Below, piece after piece: positions 21,758-31,566 of a DNA stretch of 64,000 bases. The stretch is from contig NZ_JH725096.1 of the NCBI RefSeq assembly GCF_000278155.1, positions 62,001 to 126,000 on the forward strand, in the 5' to 3' direction. Each line of letters starts with the position of its first letter. Position 1 is the stretch's first letter. Source of the stretch: Bartonella doshiae NCTC 12862 = ATCC 700133. Its GTDB lineage: Bacteria; Pseudomonadota; Alphaproteobacteria; Rhizobiales; Rhizobiaceae. The notes under the pieces were generated by a model. That model did not search any database and was not told where the DNA came from. It saw only the letters and a list, made by a program, of their open reading frames with translations. The translations under genes were made by a program, and so were the position numbers.

Positions 21758-22208
21758 TGGTATGCATTCCTTTAAAGATAACACAACGCTTGGATATCAT
21801 GGAAGCAAAAGACAAGTTTATTCCTTGAAAAAACCATTTTCATTCCTCTCATTAAGATTTTTCAAGAAAAAAATCTTGCTCTGATGCTAGCCTTTCGCTA
21901 ACATAATCCCCATCGCATCCATTATTTTTATGAAGTTTTATGCCTTATTTAATTTTACAGTTATGAAGCTTTTGTTTCAAGTTTGTACTGTTGGCATTAG
22001 TAATTGACGAAATGTTGATTTTTCGTCAGAAGAAAATGAGGAGTTTGCCATCCAGCACAAGCTATAAATATTAATATAAAAGCAAAAGAACAGACAATAT
22101 AAGATATTAAAATCGCTTATTTTACCAGAAAAGCGAATCCTATAATACAGTCTTATATTTCCTCACATTGCGCAAAAATACATAACATTTAAGAAGAGAG
22201 ACACAAAG
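21758..22208. other. Gene-free gap upstream of accD (trpA position in relatives)
   Basis: In many Rhizobiales trpA directly precedes accD. Here 451 bp without a supported gene take that place and I found no recognisable trpA codons. It contains an 8-bp hairpin (TGACGAAA 22005-22012 / TTTCGTCA 22021-22028, 8-base loop) and a TATAAT at 22141-22146 that could be the accD -10 element, with no convincing -35. A purine-rich AAGAAGAGAG just before 22209 serves as the accD ribosome-binding site. Confidence 0.4.
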
Positions 22209-23129
22209 ATGAACTGGATTACAAATTATGTTCGCCCTAAAATTAACTCCATATTAGGGCGCCGTGAAATTCCAGAAAATCTATGGATAAAAGATCCCAC
22301 CAGTGGTGAAATGGTCTTCCATAAAGACCTAGAAATGAATCAATATGTGATTCCTACTTCTGGTTACCACATGCGCATAAGTGCTAAAAATCGTCTCATG
22401 CATTTTTTTGACGATGGTATTTATACTCTTATTGAAAATCCAAAAGTTGTAACAGACCCTTTAAAATTTCGTGATGAAAAACGCTATATTGACCGATTAA
22501 AAGATTATCGTTCCAAACTTGGTGTTGATGATAATATTTTAAGTGCACAAGGCACTATTGAAGGATTATCAATTGTTGCAATCGTTCAAGATTTTGCCTT
22601 TATGGGTGGATCTCTTGGCATGGCTTCAGGAGAAGCTATCATTAAAGCTTTTCATACCGCAATTGAAAACAAATGTCCTTTGGTTCTTTTTTCCGCTTCC
22701 GGTGGAGCACGTATGCAAGAAGGAACACTTTCTTTGATGCAAATGCCTCGTACAACCGTAGCAATTGAAATGATGAAAGAAGCAAAACTTCCATATATCG
22801 TGGTTCTTACCAATCCAACAACCGGTGGCGTTACTGCATCTTACGCCATGCTTGGCGATATACACATTGCTGAACCCGGCGCTATGATTGGTTTTGCGGG
22901 GCCACGTGTAATTCAACAAACCATCCGCGAAACTTTACCAGAAGGTTTTCAAAGTAGTGAATATTTACTCGAACATGGCATGATTGATATGGTCATATCA
23001 CGTTTAGAAATGAAAGCGACTATCGCACGCCTTTTACGCTTGATGATGAAATGCCCTCCAACTGTTCCTTCTTCCGATTCATCCTCAACAAATTCTCAAA
23101 CATCGCTTTCTAAAATAGAAGCAGCTTAG
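22209..23129 (+). CDS. accD: Acetyl-CoA carboxylase carboxyltransferase subunit beta
   Basis: AccD with AccA transfers the carboxyl group from carboxybiotin to acetyl-CoA, the first committed step of fatty-acid synthesis. The 306-residue protein has the conserved core [27 protein letters not shown] and [14 protein letters not shown]. The N-terminal zinc-ribbon region is present by position ([17 protein letters not shown], then TSGYHMRI) but none of the four zinc-ligand cysteines of the E. coli protein remains. It is followed three bases later by folC, the usual accD-folC pair. The C-terminal tail after [10 protein letters not shown] is Ser/Thr-rich and poorly conserved. Confidence 0.95.
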   Translation: MNWITNYVRPKINSILGRREIPENLWIKDPTSGEMVFHKDLEMNQYVIPTSGYHMRISAKNRLMHFFDDGIYTLIENPKVVTDPLKFRDEKRYIDRLKDYRSKLGVDDNILSAQGTIEGLSIVAIVQDFAFMGGSLGMASGEAIIKAFHTAIENKCPLVLFSASGGARMQEGTLSLMQMPRTTVAIEMMKEAKLPYIVVLTNPTTGGVTASYAMLGDIHIAEPGAMIGFAGPRVIQQTIRETLPEGFQSSEYLLEHGMIDMVISRLEMKATIARLLRLMMKCPPTVPSSDSSSTNSQTSLSKIEAA

Positions 23130-23132
23130 ATT

Positions 23133-24452
23133 ATGCAAACCAGCCAAGTACAAGGAATGATAGATGATTTACTGAAAAACTATCCTAAAAAATTTGATCT
23201 TTCTCTAAAGCGTATTTTTCGCCTTTTAGAGCGTCTTGGTAATCCGCATTTAAAGCTTGCACCTATCATTCACATTGCCGGAACAAACGGAAAAGGATCT
23301 GCTTCCGCAATCTGTCGCGCCCTTTTAGAAACTGCTGGTTACCGCGTTCATGTATATAGCTCTCCTCACTTGGTCAACTGGAATGAGCGCTGTCGAATAG
23401 GTCAAATAGGAGGCGGACAACTTGTTCCAGAAAGCAAACTAGCCGAAACACTACATCAAGTTATAAAAGTAAATCATCAAGAACCCATCACTATTTTTGA
23501 AATTTTCACAGCTACTGCTTTTATGCTCTTCAGCACCCATCCGGCTGATGTAATCATCTTAGAAGTGGGACTAGGAGGACGTTTTGATGCTACAAATGTC
23601 ATTCGTAAACCAGCTGTATCGCTTATTATGCCCATTGACTACGATCATGAAACCTTTCTTGGAAACACAATTGCACAAATCGCTTTTCAAAAAGGGGGAA
23701 TTATTAAACAAAAAGTTCCTGTAGTCATCGGTAAACAAAATTATGATGAAGCTCTTTCTGTTTTAACAACTTTAGCTGATAAAAATAAAGCACCTTATTA
23801 TCTATTTGATCAAGATTATCAAAGCTATACAGAACATGGTCGTATGGTCTTCCAAAACAATCATGGTCTCATGGATCTTCCACTTCCTAATCTTATTGGA
23901 GCACACCAAATTGCTAATGCTGGAGCCTCTCTTCAAGCAGTGCATCATGCAGGTTTTCAGCTTTCAGAACAAACTATAAGTTATGCTTTGCAAAATATTT
24001 ATTGGCCAGCCCGTATGCAACATCTTACTCAGGGATATTTAGTTGATCAAATGTCTCCTGATATCGATTTATGGCTAGATGGTGGACATAACCCCGCTGC
24101 TGGAAAAGTTGTTGCGGCAGAACTAGCCAGATGGAAAAAAAAATCAAACCGCCCTATTATTATGATCGTCGGTATGCTTAATACTAAAGATGCTGTAGGT
24201 TACTTTCGCCCTCTCGCAAATCTCGTAGATGAAGTCTATACAATCCCATTGATGAATAACAATGCGGCCCTTTACCCGACAGATTTAGCTAAATCAGCTA
24301 GAAAAGTAGGACTCTTTGCTACCCCACAAGCTCATATCCAAGAGTCTTTACGTAAAATTAATTCTGAGCATAAAAAAGCTATTGTTCTTATTAGTGGCTC
24401 CCTTTACCTTGCAGGCGATATTTTACGTGACAATAAAACACCTCCATGTTAG
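23133..24452 (+). CDS. folC: Bifunctional folylpolyglutamate/dihydrofolate synthase
   Basis: FolC adds glutamate to dihydropteroate and to folates. The 439-residue protein carries the ATP-binding loop GTNGKGSASA, the YSSPHLVNWNERCRI segment, the EVGLGGRFDATN motif and DGGHNPAAG of the Mur-ligase-like C-domain. Length is normal. It starts three bases after accD, so both lipid and folate genes are probably read on one transcript, as in other alphaproteobacteria. The downstream gene follows after 43 bp on the same strand. Confidence 0.95.
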   Translation: MQTSQVQGMIDDLLKNYPKKFDLSLKRIFRLLERLGNPHLKLAPIIHIAGTNGKGSASAICRALLETAGYRVHVYSSPHLVNWNERCRIGQIGGGQLVPESKLAETLHQVIKVNHQEPITIFEIFTATAFMLFSTHPADVIILEVGLGGRFDATNVIRKPAVSLIMPIDYDHETFLGNTIAQIAFQKGGIIKQKVPVVIGKQNYDEALSVLTTLADKNKAPYYLFDQDYQSYTEHGRMVFQNNHGLMDLPLPNLIGAHQIANAGASLQAVHHAGFQLSEQTISYALQNIYWPARMQHLTQGYLVDQMSPDIDLWLDGGHNPAAGKVVAAELARWKKKSNRPIIMIVGMLNTKDAVGYFRPLANLVDEVYTIPLMNNNAALYPTDLAKSARKVGLFATPQAHIQESLRKINSEHKKAIVLISGSLYLAGDILRDNKTPPC

Positions 24453-24495
24453 GGTTTGGTCGTTTACAGAGCTTTAAAAGATAGACCTTTTCATC

Positions 24496-25494
24496 ATGCA
24501 ACTTGATTGTGCACTTTATCAACATCCTAAACTTATTACCGTTTTCGGCGGTTCTGGTTTTGTAGGGCGGCATATTGTAGAAACTTTAACCAAAAGAGGT
24601 TATCGCGTTCGCATTGCTGTTCGTCGTCCGCAAAAAGCTTACTACATGCTACAAATAGGAGAAGTAGGGCAAACTCAAATGCTTCAAACGGATATAAAGC
24701 ATCGTGCCTCTGTTGCACGTGCGTTGCTTGGAGCAGATGGCGCTGTATTTCTTCCTGGAAGCTTAGCACAAGCAAATCAGTCAAACTTTCAAAATATACA
24801 AATTGATGGTACACAAAATGTTTCTGAATTAACAGCAGAAGCTGGTATTCCACTCATTTACATGTCAGCACTTGTTGCTAATCAAAACACTTCATGTCTT
24901 TATGCACGCGTTAAAGCTCTGAGTGAGAAAATAGTTCAAAACAAGCATCCTCAGGCCATTATTATGCGTCCATCTGTTATCTTTGGCCCAGAAGATTACT
25001 TTTTTAATACCTTAGCAGACTTATCGCGTTTTTTACCAATTATGCCCCTTTTTGGAGGTGGACAAAGTAAATTGCAGCCTGTTTATGTTGGTGACATCGC
25101 CGAATTTGTTGCACGCGTTTTAGAAGGAAAGGTTATTTTTGGAAAAAGTTATGATCTTGGCGGCCCTCAGATTATGACATTTCAAAATATCCTTGAAAAT
25201 ACATTGAAAATTATACACCGTAAAAAGACAATTCTATCCATACCATTTTCCATCGGACTTTTTATTGGAAGTCTTTTGGGAATTATCGGTAAATTGCCTT
25301 TCATACCAACATTGTTAACAGCTGATCAGATACGCTTCCTACAAATGGATAATATTGTCTCTCCAAAAGCAATAGAAAATGGATGCACTTTAGAAGGAGT
25401 TGGTATTGTTCCCAGAGCAATGGCTGCATTTTTGCCTAGTTATCTTTGGCGCTTTCGCCCACATGGTCAGTTTTCCACAAACTTTCCAATCTAG
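24496..25494 (+). CDS. NDUFA9-like NAD(P)-binding protein (complex I associated family)
   Basis: This 332-residue protein is an atypical short-chain dehydrogenase of the complex I NDUFA9 family. The Rossmann motif GGSGFVGRHIVE appears near residue 19, followed by RIAVRRP and a middle region with MSALVANQNTSCLYARVKALSE, where the YxxxK tyrosine and lysine survive, and RPSVIFGPEDYFFN. In alphaproteobacteria this protein is the counterpart of the mitochondrial NDUFA9 accessory subunit, but a purely separate oxidoreductase role is possible. A hydrophobic stretch near residues 249-268 could touch the membrane. The ATG has no strong ribosome-binding site. Confidence 0.85.
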   Translation: MQLDCALYQHPKLITVFGGSGFVGRHIVETLTKRGYRVRIAVRRPQKAYYMLQIGEVGQTQMLQTDIKHRASVARALLGADGAVFLPGSLAQANQSNFQNIQIDGTQNVSELTAEAGIPLIYMSALVANQNTSCLYARVKALSEKIVQNKHPQAIIMRPSVIFGPEDYFFNTLADLSRFLPIMPLFGGGQSKLQPVYVGDIAEFVARVLEGKVIFGKSYDLGGPQIMTFQNILENTLKIIHRKKTILSIPFSIGLFIGSLLGIIGKLPFIPTLLTADQIRFLQMDNIVSPKAIENGCTLEGVGIVPRAMAAFLPSYLWRFRPHGQFSTNFPI

Positions 25495-25837
25495 TGTATA
25501 TTTAGTTTTATACATATTTTGTGAATCAATTCATTACTCCTTCACAAAGGAAAAAGAGATTGTTTTGGCATAATTTAGCAAGACTCATAGTGATTTTTAG
25601 TTGCTGCACCCCCTCCTATAATTATAATTAAAAAAATAAACGAATACTAACTAGCGCAGTGTTACACACTCAAAAGAATCCTGTATTAAGTTCTTTTATC
25701 TCCTGCTGAAAACATTATCACACAGATTTATAAAATTTTGAAAAAGATTTTTTCACATAAAGCAGCTTTTATATCTACTTGCATTTTTTTTTAATTTCTC
25801 CTACCGTTTTAAAAAACCGATTTTAAAGGAATAAAAA
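25495..25837. other. Intergenic region upstream of ahcY
   Basis: 343 bp of A+T-rich DNA. I looked for an S-adenosylhomocysteine or SAM riboswitch, which control ahcY or methionine genes in some proteobacteria, and saw no GC-rich conserved core. The last bases carry AAAGGA, the ahcY ribosome-binding site. Confidence 0.45.
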
Positions 25838-27235
25838 ATGGCAGCTCCAGATTATGTTGTCAAAGATATCGCACTTGCTGCCTACGGTCGTAAAGAACTT
25901 GATATTGCTGAAACAGAAATGCCTGGTTTGATGGCTTGCCGTAAGGAATTTTTTTCCAGTCAACCTTTGCGCGGAGCACGTATTTCTGGTTCATTGCACA
26001 TGACCATTCAAACAGCAGTTTTAATTGAAACATTGAAAGCGATCGGTGCCGACGTGCGCTGGAGTTCTAGCAACATTTTTTCCACGCAAGACCACGCAGC
26101 AGCAGCAATTGCAGCGAATGGTACTCCCGTCTTCGCAGTCAAAGGTGAAAGTCTTGAAGAATATTGGACTTACATAGATGCCATTTTCCAATGGCCTGAT
26201 GGCAATCTTTCCAATCTCATACTGGATGATGGAGCAGATGCTACAAACTATATTTTAACAGGCTATCGTGCAGAAACGAATAAAGATATTTTGTCTCATC
26301 CTAAAACAGAAGAAGAGGAATTTTTTTTCAAACAAATTCAAAAACGTATGGATATTACACCAGGTTTTTTCACACACCAACGTGCAGCAATTAAAGGTGT
26401 AAGCGAAGAAACCACAACAGGTGTACATCGTCTACATCAATTACAAAAAGAAGGACTTCTGCCTTTTCCTGCCATTAATGTCAATGATAGTGTCACTAAA
26501 TCGAAATTCGATAATAAATATGGATGCAGAGAATCATTAGTAGATGGCATCCGGCGTGCAACAGACGTTATGATAGCTGGTAAAACTGCCATTGTCTGTG
26601 GTTATGGTGATGTGGGTAAAGGCTCAGCAGCCTCTCTTTCAGGTGCTGGAGCCCGCGTTAAAGTTACAGAAATAGATCCGATCTGCGCCCTTCAAGCAGC
26701 TATGGATGGCTATGAAGTTGTTAACTTAGATGATGCTGCCTCCAGTGCTGATATTATCATCACAACAACGGGCAATAAAGATATTGTCCGATTAGACCAT
26801 ATGCGACAAGTGAAAGATATGTGCATACTTGGAAATATTGGCCATTTTGATAATGAAATCCAAGTAGCAGCTCTTAGAAATTTGCCGTGGACGAATATTA
26901 AACCTCAAGTCGATATGATCACCTTTCCTGATGGGAAACGCATCATTTTGCTCTCTGAGGGGCGTTTACTTAATCTTGGCAATGCCACGGGACACCCTTC
27001 TTTTGTCATGTCAGCCTCATTTACCAATCAAGTTTTAGCGCAAATTGAACTCTTTACCCGTTCAGAACACTACAAAAATGAAGTAGCCGTTTTGCCCAAG
27101 CACCTTGATGAAAAAGTTGCGCGCCTTCACCTTGATCGGCTAGGAATAAAATTAAGCGTTTTATCAGAAGAACAAGCTGCTTATATTGGAGTTACACCAC
27201 AAGGACCCTATAAACCAAATCATTACCGTTATTAA
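25838..27235 (+). CDS. ahcY: Adenosylhomocysteinase
   Basis: AhcY hydrolyses S-adenosylhomocysteine to adenosine and homocysteine, removing the product inhibitor of methyltransferases. The 465-residue protein has [14 protein letters not shown] at the substrate site, [21 protein letters not shown] around the catalytic Lys/Asp/Cys region, the NAD-binding [10 protein letters not shown] at residue 255 and the C-terminal KPNHYRY that completes the partner's NAD site. AAAGGA lies ahead of the ATG. It is 38 bp upstream of divL on the same strand, a neighbourhood I associate with Rhizobiales generally. Confidence 0.98.
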   Translation: MAAPDYVVKDIALAAYGRKELDIAETEMPGLMACRKEFFSSQPLRGARISGSLHMTIQTAVLIETLKAIGADVRWSSSNIFSTQDHAAAAIAANGTPVFAVKGESLEEYWTYIDAIFQWPDGNLSNLILDDGADATNYILTGYRAETNKDILSHPKTEEEEFFFKQIQKRMDITPGFFTHQRAAIKGVSEETTTGVHRLHQLQKEGLLPFPAINVNDSVTKSKFDNKYGCRESLVDGIRRATDVMIAGKTAIVCGYGDVGKGSAASLSGAGARVKVTEIDPICALQAAMDGYEVVNLDDAASSADIIITTTGNKDIVRLDHMRQVKDMCILGNIGHFDNEIQVAALRNLPWTNIKPQVDMITFPDGKRIILLSEGRLLNLGNATGHPSFVMSASFTNQVLAQIELFTRSEHYKNEVAVLPKHLDEKVARLHLDRLGIKLSVLSEEQAAYIGVTPQGPYKPNHYRY

Positions 27236-27273
27236 ACGTTTCCTTGGGTCAAAAGAAAAAAGGAAAACGCATC

Positions 27274-29739
27274 GTGCTCAACTTTGGTGATATTACCCCC
27301 AAAGAAAAAGCTCAAAAAATGATTCGAGTTTGTATTCATATTTTTTGCCTTTTTTTTCTTTTTTCTCCAACACGCGTTGTTGCTCAATCATGGGCAATTC
27401 ACTTACCATCTACTTTTACTTTACCAGATGGACCATGGCTTCTCTTAGCGCTCTGTGGAGGAATTTCTTGCGCCTCATTTCTTACATGTATGATAGTCAT
27501 TATGTGTGCAAAAAAAGCTTCACAAAAGCCTTTGAAGGTAATTCAAGCAGATATTTCTGAAAAGCTTCACTATTATGAATGGCTTCTAGAAGTAACTGGA
27601 CAATACCTTCTCATTTGGGAAAATCCTACAGCCCTACCGCGTGTGGTTGGCAATATTCCTGCACTGCAAAAAGCAGGAATTCATCAGCAAAATTTTCAAT
27701 GTTTTGAACAGTGGCTTGAAGAAAACTCTTTACGGGAGCTCAATCACGCCCTGAATCAATTGCGTTGTCAGTGTCATCCTTTCGAGCTTTCTGTCACCAC
27801 TACAAACAATATGCTATTACAAGTGACAGGGGTCATAGCAGGAACCACTGCTATTGCACGTTTTCAAGATATCTCACCACAGCAGAGCAAAATTGCTCGT
27901 TTACAAAAAGATATTGCTCAAATCCTTACGGAATTAAGAATGCAACGTAATCTCCTTGATCTTATTCAAGAACCGGTATGGATACGAGATTATGAAGGCA
28001 AAGTATGTTTTATCAACCGTGCCTTTAGAGAATTAACAGGCTTCCAAGAAGGTAATAGTGAAGTCATTGATCTCTTTAATGAAACAACACAAAACAAAAC
28101 AGATGATACAGAAACAGTCTTTCAAGAACATGTTTATACGGTCATTGATGGAGAACGGCGTCGTTTTCATCTCACGCGTATCACAACATCAGAAGGAATG
28201 GCAGCTTTTGCCCATGATGACAGCACATATGAAAACCTTGCCAATGAACTAAGACGCGTTCTTCAAAACCATTGTGAAACACTTGATCAGATTTCAACAG
28301 CTGTAGCCATTTTTGATACCAATCAAAAATTAAAATTTTGCAATCAAGCTTTTAAAATTTTATGGCCGCTGGAGAGTTCTTTTCTAGAAAGTGAACCAAA
28401 CCATACATTACTGCTCGAACGTTTGCGGGAAAAAGGGCTTATTGGAGAACATCCTGATTGGCGTGCGTGGAAAGAAGAAATTTTTAAAGCCTATCAACAA
28501 ACGGAATCAAATCAACAAATTTGGAATCTTCCCGATGGACGCACAGTGCGTGTTATTTCTAGTCCTCATCCACAAGGAGGTGTTACTTGGCTCTACGAAA
28601 ATCTCACAGAAAAAATTGATCTTGAACGACGCTATAACACATTGATTAAAATACAAGGTGAAACACTTGATAAACTTTCTGAAGGAGTGGTGGTTTTTGG
28701 CACAGATGGACGCCTTTGTTTATCAAATCCGTCCTTATCGAAATTGTGGTCTTTGCCTTATAATTTACTGGTAGAAGGAACCCATATTACACAGTTACAA
28801 AATCATTGCTCATCCCAAACTGTAGGAAAAGAATGGGATAAATTTACCCAATTTATTACGGGTTTTGCAGAAAAACGTGACACATATTCAGGTCGTATGG
28901 ATCTAAAAAATGGAACAATCATTGATTACACAGTGGTTCCCCTCCCCAATGGACAAACAATGCTCACTTTTGTTAATGTTACGGACACTGTCCATGTCGC
29001 GCGCGCTCTTCAAGAAAAAAATGAAGCTTTAGAAAGTGCTGACCGTCTGCGTAATGAATTTGTCCAACATGTTTCCTATGAATTGCGCACACCTCTTACC
29101 AATATTATAGGATTTTCCGATATTCTACGTGATCAAATTTTTGGCTCTATCAATGAACGTCAAAAAGAATATCTTGGGCACATTCACTCAGAATCAGACA
29201 CTCTTTTGAATATTGTTAATGATATTCTTGACCTTGCAACCCTTGATGCAGGTATTATGGAGCTAGACATACAGCTGGTTAATATTGCCGATGCTATGAT
29301 ACACGCAGTAGCACGTGTGGAAGAGCGTCTTAACGGACGCCATATTACACTTTTACAACAAATTTCTCCCTCCTTAAATGTTATTTCTGCTGATGCAACA
29401 CGTTTGCACCAAATCTTTGTTAATGTTCTTAGTAATGCGATTAATTTCGCAACAGAAGCAAGCACGATTGAATTTTGTGTGGATGAACAAGATAATAACA
29501 TCGTCTTTAGTGTTCACAATGAGGGATCTGATATTCCAGAAGATATTCTTGATCGCATTTTCAAACGTTTTTCTTCTCATTCCCATCATGGTGGACGTGC
29601 AGGAGCAGGTCTTGGACTTTCTCTTGTCAAAAGCTTTGTTGAACTTCATGGTGGTCATGTTGAAATTCTTACCGGCGCAGGACAAGGAACAACGGTTAAA
29701 TGTTTTTTCCCAATTCCCAAAGGAGATAAAATTTTTTAA
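27274..29739 (+). CDS. divL: DivL: PAS-containing pseudo-histidine kinase with Tyr in the H-box
   Basis: DivL is a cell-cycle regulator that works with CckA and DivK to control the master regulator CtrA. The protein has an N-terminal signal or membrane segment, a second hydrophobic helix, several PAS-like modules (about residues 200-560), a dimerisation helix and a HATPase domain. The phospho-accepting His is replaced: the H-box reads HVSYELRTPLTN, with Tyr at about residue 602, exactly the feature that defines DivL. N, G1 and G2 boxes (NVLSNAINFA, GAGLGLSLVKSF) are intact. I start at GTG 27274, nine bases after AAGGAAAA; TTG 27244 and ATG 27319 are alternatives. A gap of 53 bp leads to tsaE. 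Confidence 0.88.
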   Translation: MLNFGDITPKEKAQKMIRVCIHIFCLFFLFSPTRVVAQSWAIHLPSTFTLPDGPWLLLALCGGISCASFLTCMIVIMCAKKASQKPLKVIQADISEKLHYYEWLLEVTGQYLLIWENPTALPRVVGNIPALQKAGIHQQNFQCFEQWLEENSLRELNHALNQLRCQCHPFELSVTTTNNMLLQVTGVIAGTTAIARFQDISPQQSKIARLQKDIAQILTELRMQRNLLDLIQEPVWIRDYEGKVCFINRAFRELTGFQEGNSEVIDLFNETTQNKTDDTETVFQEHVYTVIDGERRRFHLTRITTSEGMAAFAHDDSTYENLANELRRVLQNHCETLDQISTAVAIFDTNQKLKFCNQAFKILWPLESSFLESEPNHTLLLERLREKGLIGEHPDWRAWKEEIFKAYQQTESNQQIWNLPDGRTVRVISSPHPQGGVTWLYENLTEKIDLERRYNTLIKIQGETLDKLSEGVVVFGTDGRLCLSNPSLSKLWSLPYNLLVEGTHITQLQNHCSSQTVGKEWDKFTQFITGFAEKRDTYSGRMDLKNGTIIDYTVVPLPNGQTMLTFVNVTDTVHVARALQEKNEALESADRLRNEFVQHVSYELRTPLTNIIGFSDILRDQIFGSINERQKEYLGHIHSESDTLLNIVNDILDLATLDAGIMELDIQLVNIADAMIHAVARVEERLNGRHITLLQQISPSLNVISADATRLHQIFVNVLSNAINFATEASTIEFCVDEQDNNIVFSVHNEGSDIPEDILDRIFKRFSSHSHHGGRAGAGLGLSLVKSFVELHGGHVEILTGAGQGTTVKCFFPIPKGDKIF

Positions 29740-29792
29740 TCTCGTTTTTATTGTTACAGAACTTTTTTCTTATCCATTTCATGGAACTTTTA

Positions 29793-31283
29793 ATGCATTT
29801 TAGTTTTTTTCTCGAAGATGAAGAAGCCACAAAACTTTTCGCACAAGATTTAGCTCTTGCCTTAAAACCAGGTGATCTTGTAACACTCCAAGGTGATCTT
29901 GGAGCAGGAAAATCAACCATCGCACGGACAATTATTCACACACTTGCTAATAACAATAATCTGGATGTTCCTAGCCCAACTTTTACTCTCGTTCAAAATT
30001 ATCAACTTCCACAATTTGAAATTCTTCATGTTGATCTTTATCGCCTTTCTATGAAAGAAGAAATTGATGAGTTAGGACTTAATGAAGCACGTGCGCAAAG
30101 TATTTTACTCATTGAATGGCCAGAAAAAGGAGAAGATATCCTAGATCCTGCTACCTTTGCAATTACCTTACAGCACGAAGGCTCTGGGCGTCGTGTGACT
30201 CTTAAATCAGCACAACATTCTATTGAGCGTCTACAGCGATCTTTTGCAATTCGCACATTTTTAAAAACCCATAACCGTAGTCATGTTCATCGTCGTTTTT
30301 TAGCTGGAGATGCTTCAGCACGTTCCTATGAACTTTTGGATGATGGCCATTCTCAAGAAGTTCTTATGAATGCACCAACCATGCAGATGGAACAAAACAC
30401 AGATCTCTCTTACATAACAATGGCACATCTTGCGCAAGATATTCGTCAATTTGTAGGAATTAATCAGCTCATTTTAGATAACGGATTTTCTTCTCCCCGT
30501 ATTTTTGTCGAAGATTTTGAAAAAGGCCTTTTGATTCTAGAAGATTTAGGAGATGAAGGAATTTTAGATCAAAGTAGTAATCCTTTGGAAGAGCGTTACA
30601 TCGCCTGTAGTGAATTATTGGCTTCCTTTCACCAAAAATCGTGGCCTTCTGAAAAACAATTTGCAACATTTTTGCTTCAAATTCCCTCCTATGATTGCCA
30701 AGTACTACAAACAGAACTCTCCTTATTGTTAGATTGGTACGTACCCTTTCAAATGCAAAAAAACTTAGATCAACAACAGCGTGAAGATTTTTTTACCTGT
30801 TGGCAGCCTTATCTCGACAACCTCACCCAAGGAGAAAGTACTTTTGTTATGCGCGATTATCATTCACCCAATATTCTTTGGCGTGCGCATAAAGAAGGAA
30901 ATGCCTGTATTGGTCTACTTGATTTTCAAGATGGATTAAAAGGCCCAACAGTTTATGATCTCGTCTCTTTAGCACAAGATGCACGTGTATTTATTTCACC
31001 AATACTCGAAGCAAAAATTCTTGATGCTTATTGCAATGCACGTCATAAAACACCACAATCTTTTGATGAAGATGAATTTCGTAAGCTCTATACATTTGCA
31101 GGTGCTCAACGGGTTTCAAAAATTTTAGGAATTTTTGTACGTCTCCATAAGCGCGATGGAAAATCAGCTTATTTGAAACATATCCCCCATTTACAGGATT
31201 ATCTTGCCCGCAATCTCTCACACCCGATGCTTGCACCTTTACAAAGTTTTTATCAAGAAATAGGCCTCCTTTCAAAAGCATAA
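29793..31283 (+). CDS. tsaE: TsaE-AmgK fusion: t6A ATPase subunit and sugar kinase
   Basis: The protein joins two enzymes. Residues 1-150 are TsaE, the ATPase of the tRNA N6-threonylcarbamoyladenosine machinery (GDLGAGKST with GAGKS at 37-41, PSPTFTLVQNY, LIEWPEKG). The rest is an aminoglycoside-phosphotransferase-fold kinase with MRDYHSPNIL (His at 357) and LLDFQDGLKGPTVYDLVSL (Asp at 377), the pattern of AmgK, which phosphorylates the anomeric position of N-acetylmuramate in peptidoglycan recycling. Such fusions occur in Rhizobiales. I chose ATG 29793, which has GGA seven bases upstream; ATG 29781 and TTG 29751 are in frame. The partner murU expected next is absent. Confidence 0.88.
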   Translation: MHFSFFLEDEEATKLFAQDLALALKPGDLVTLQGDLGAGKSTIARTIIHTLANNNNLDVPSPTFTLVQNYQLPQFEILHVDLYRLSMKEEIDELGLNEARAQSILLIEWPEKGEDILDPATFAITLQHEGSGRRVTLKSAQHSIERLQRSFAIRTFLKTHNRSHVHRRFLAGDASARSYELLDDGHSQEVLMNAPTMQMEQNTDLSYITMAHLAQDIRQFVGINQLILDNGFSSPRIFVEDFEKGLLILEDLGDEGILDQSSNPLEERYIACSELLASFHQKSWPSEKQFATFLLQIPSYDCQVLQTELSLLLDWYVPFQMQKNLDQQQREDFFTCWQPYLDNLTQGESTFVMRDYHSPNILWRAHKEGNACIGLLDFQDGLKGPTVYDLVSLAQDARVFISPILEAKILDAYCNARHKTPQSFDEDEFRKLYTFAGAQRVSKILGIFVRLHKRDGKSAYLKHIPHLQDYLARNLSHPMLAPLQSFYQEIGLLSKA

Positions 31284-31566
31284 TAGAATTTCATACTTTA
31301 ACCTTTGCAAAATACTCTTCATCCAAGCAATCTACTTTTACTAAAGAACGTGAGGATAAGTGTATGCCCGCGGGCATTCCTCTTTTTCCAAACCTTTTAT
31401 GAGAATTAATAAATATTAATCTACTCAACTAGCGACTTAATCAAAGTTAAAAAAATCTATTGCACAAGTATAGCTTTTTAGTTTTTCCCTGCATGAAAAT
31501 TGTATACAGTAGAGATAATGCAAACAATCCATAAAATGGAATATTTTCTATTACACATGAGATCAC
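31284..31566. other. Short gap where murU would be expected
   Basis: In relatives a nucleotidyltransferase gene (murU type) usually lies between tsaE/amgK and addB. These 283 bp have no ORF of note; I did not recognise a MurU motif in any frame. It may be an eroded remnant and also contains the addB promoter or leader. Confidence 0.4.

Noticed and set aside
25495..25837. S-adenosylhomocysteine or SAM riboswitch before ahcY
   Set aside because: No GC-rich conserved core or pairing pattern was seen in this A+T-rich leader.
29378..29803. 141-residue plus-strand ORF overlapping the end of divL
   Set aside because: Runs in another frame across the conserved HATPase domain of DivL; the protein is Cys/Phe-rich noise.
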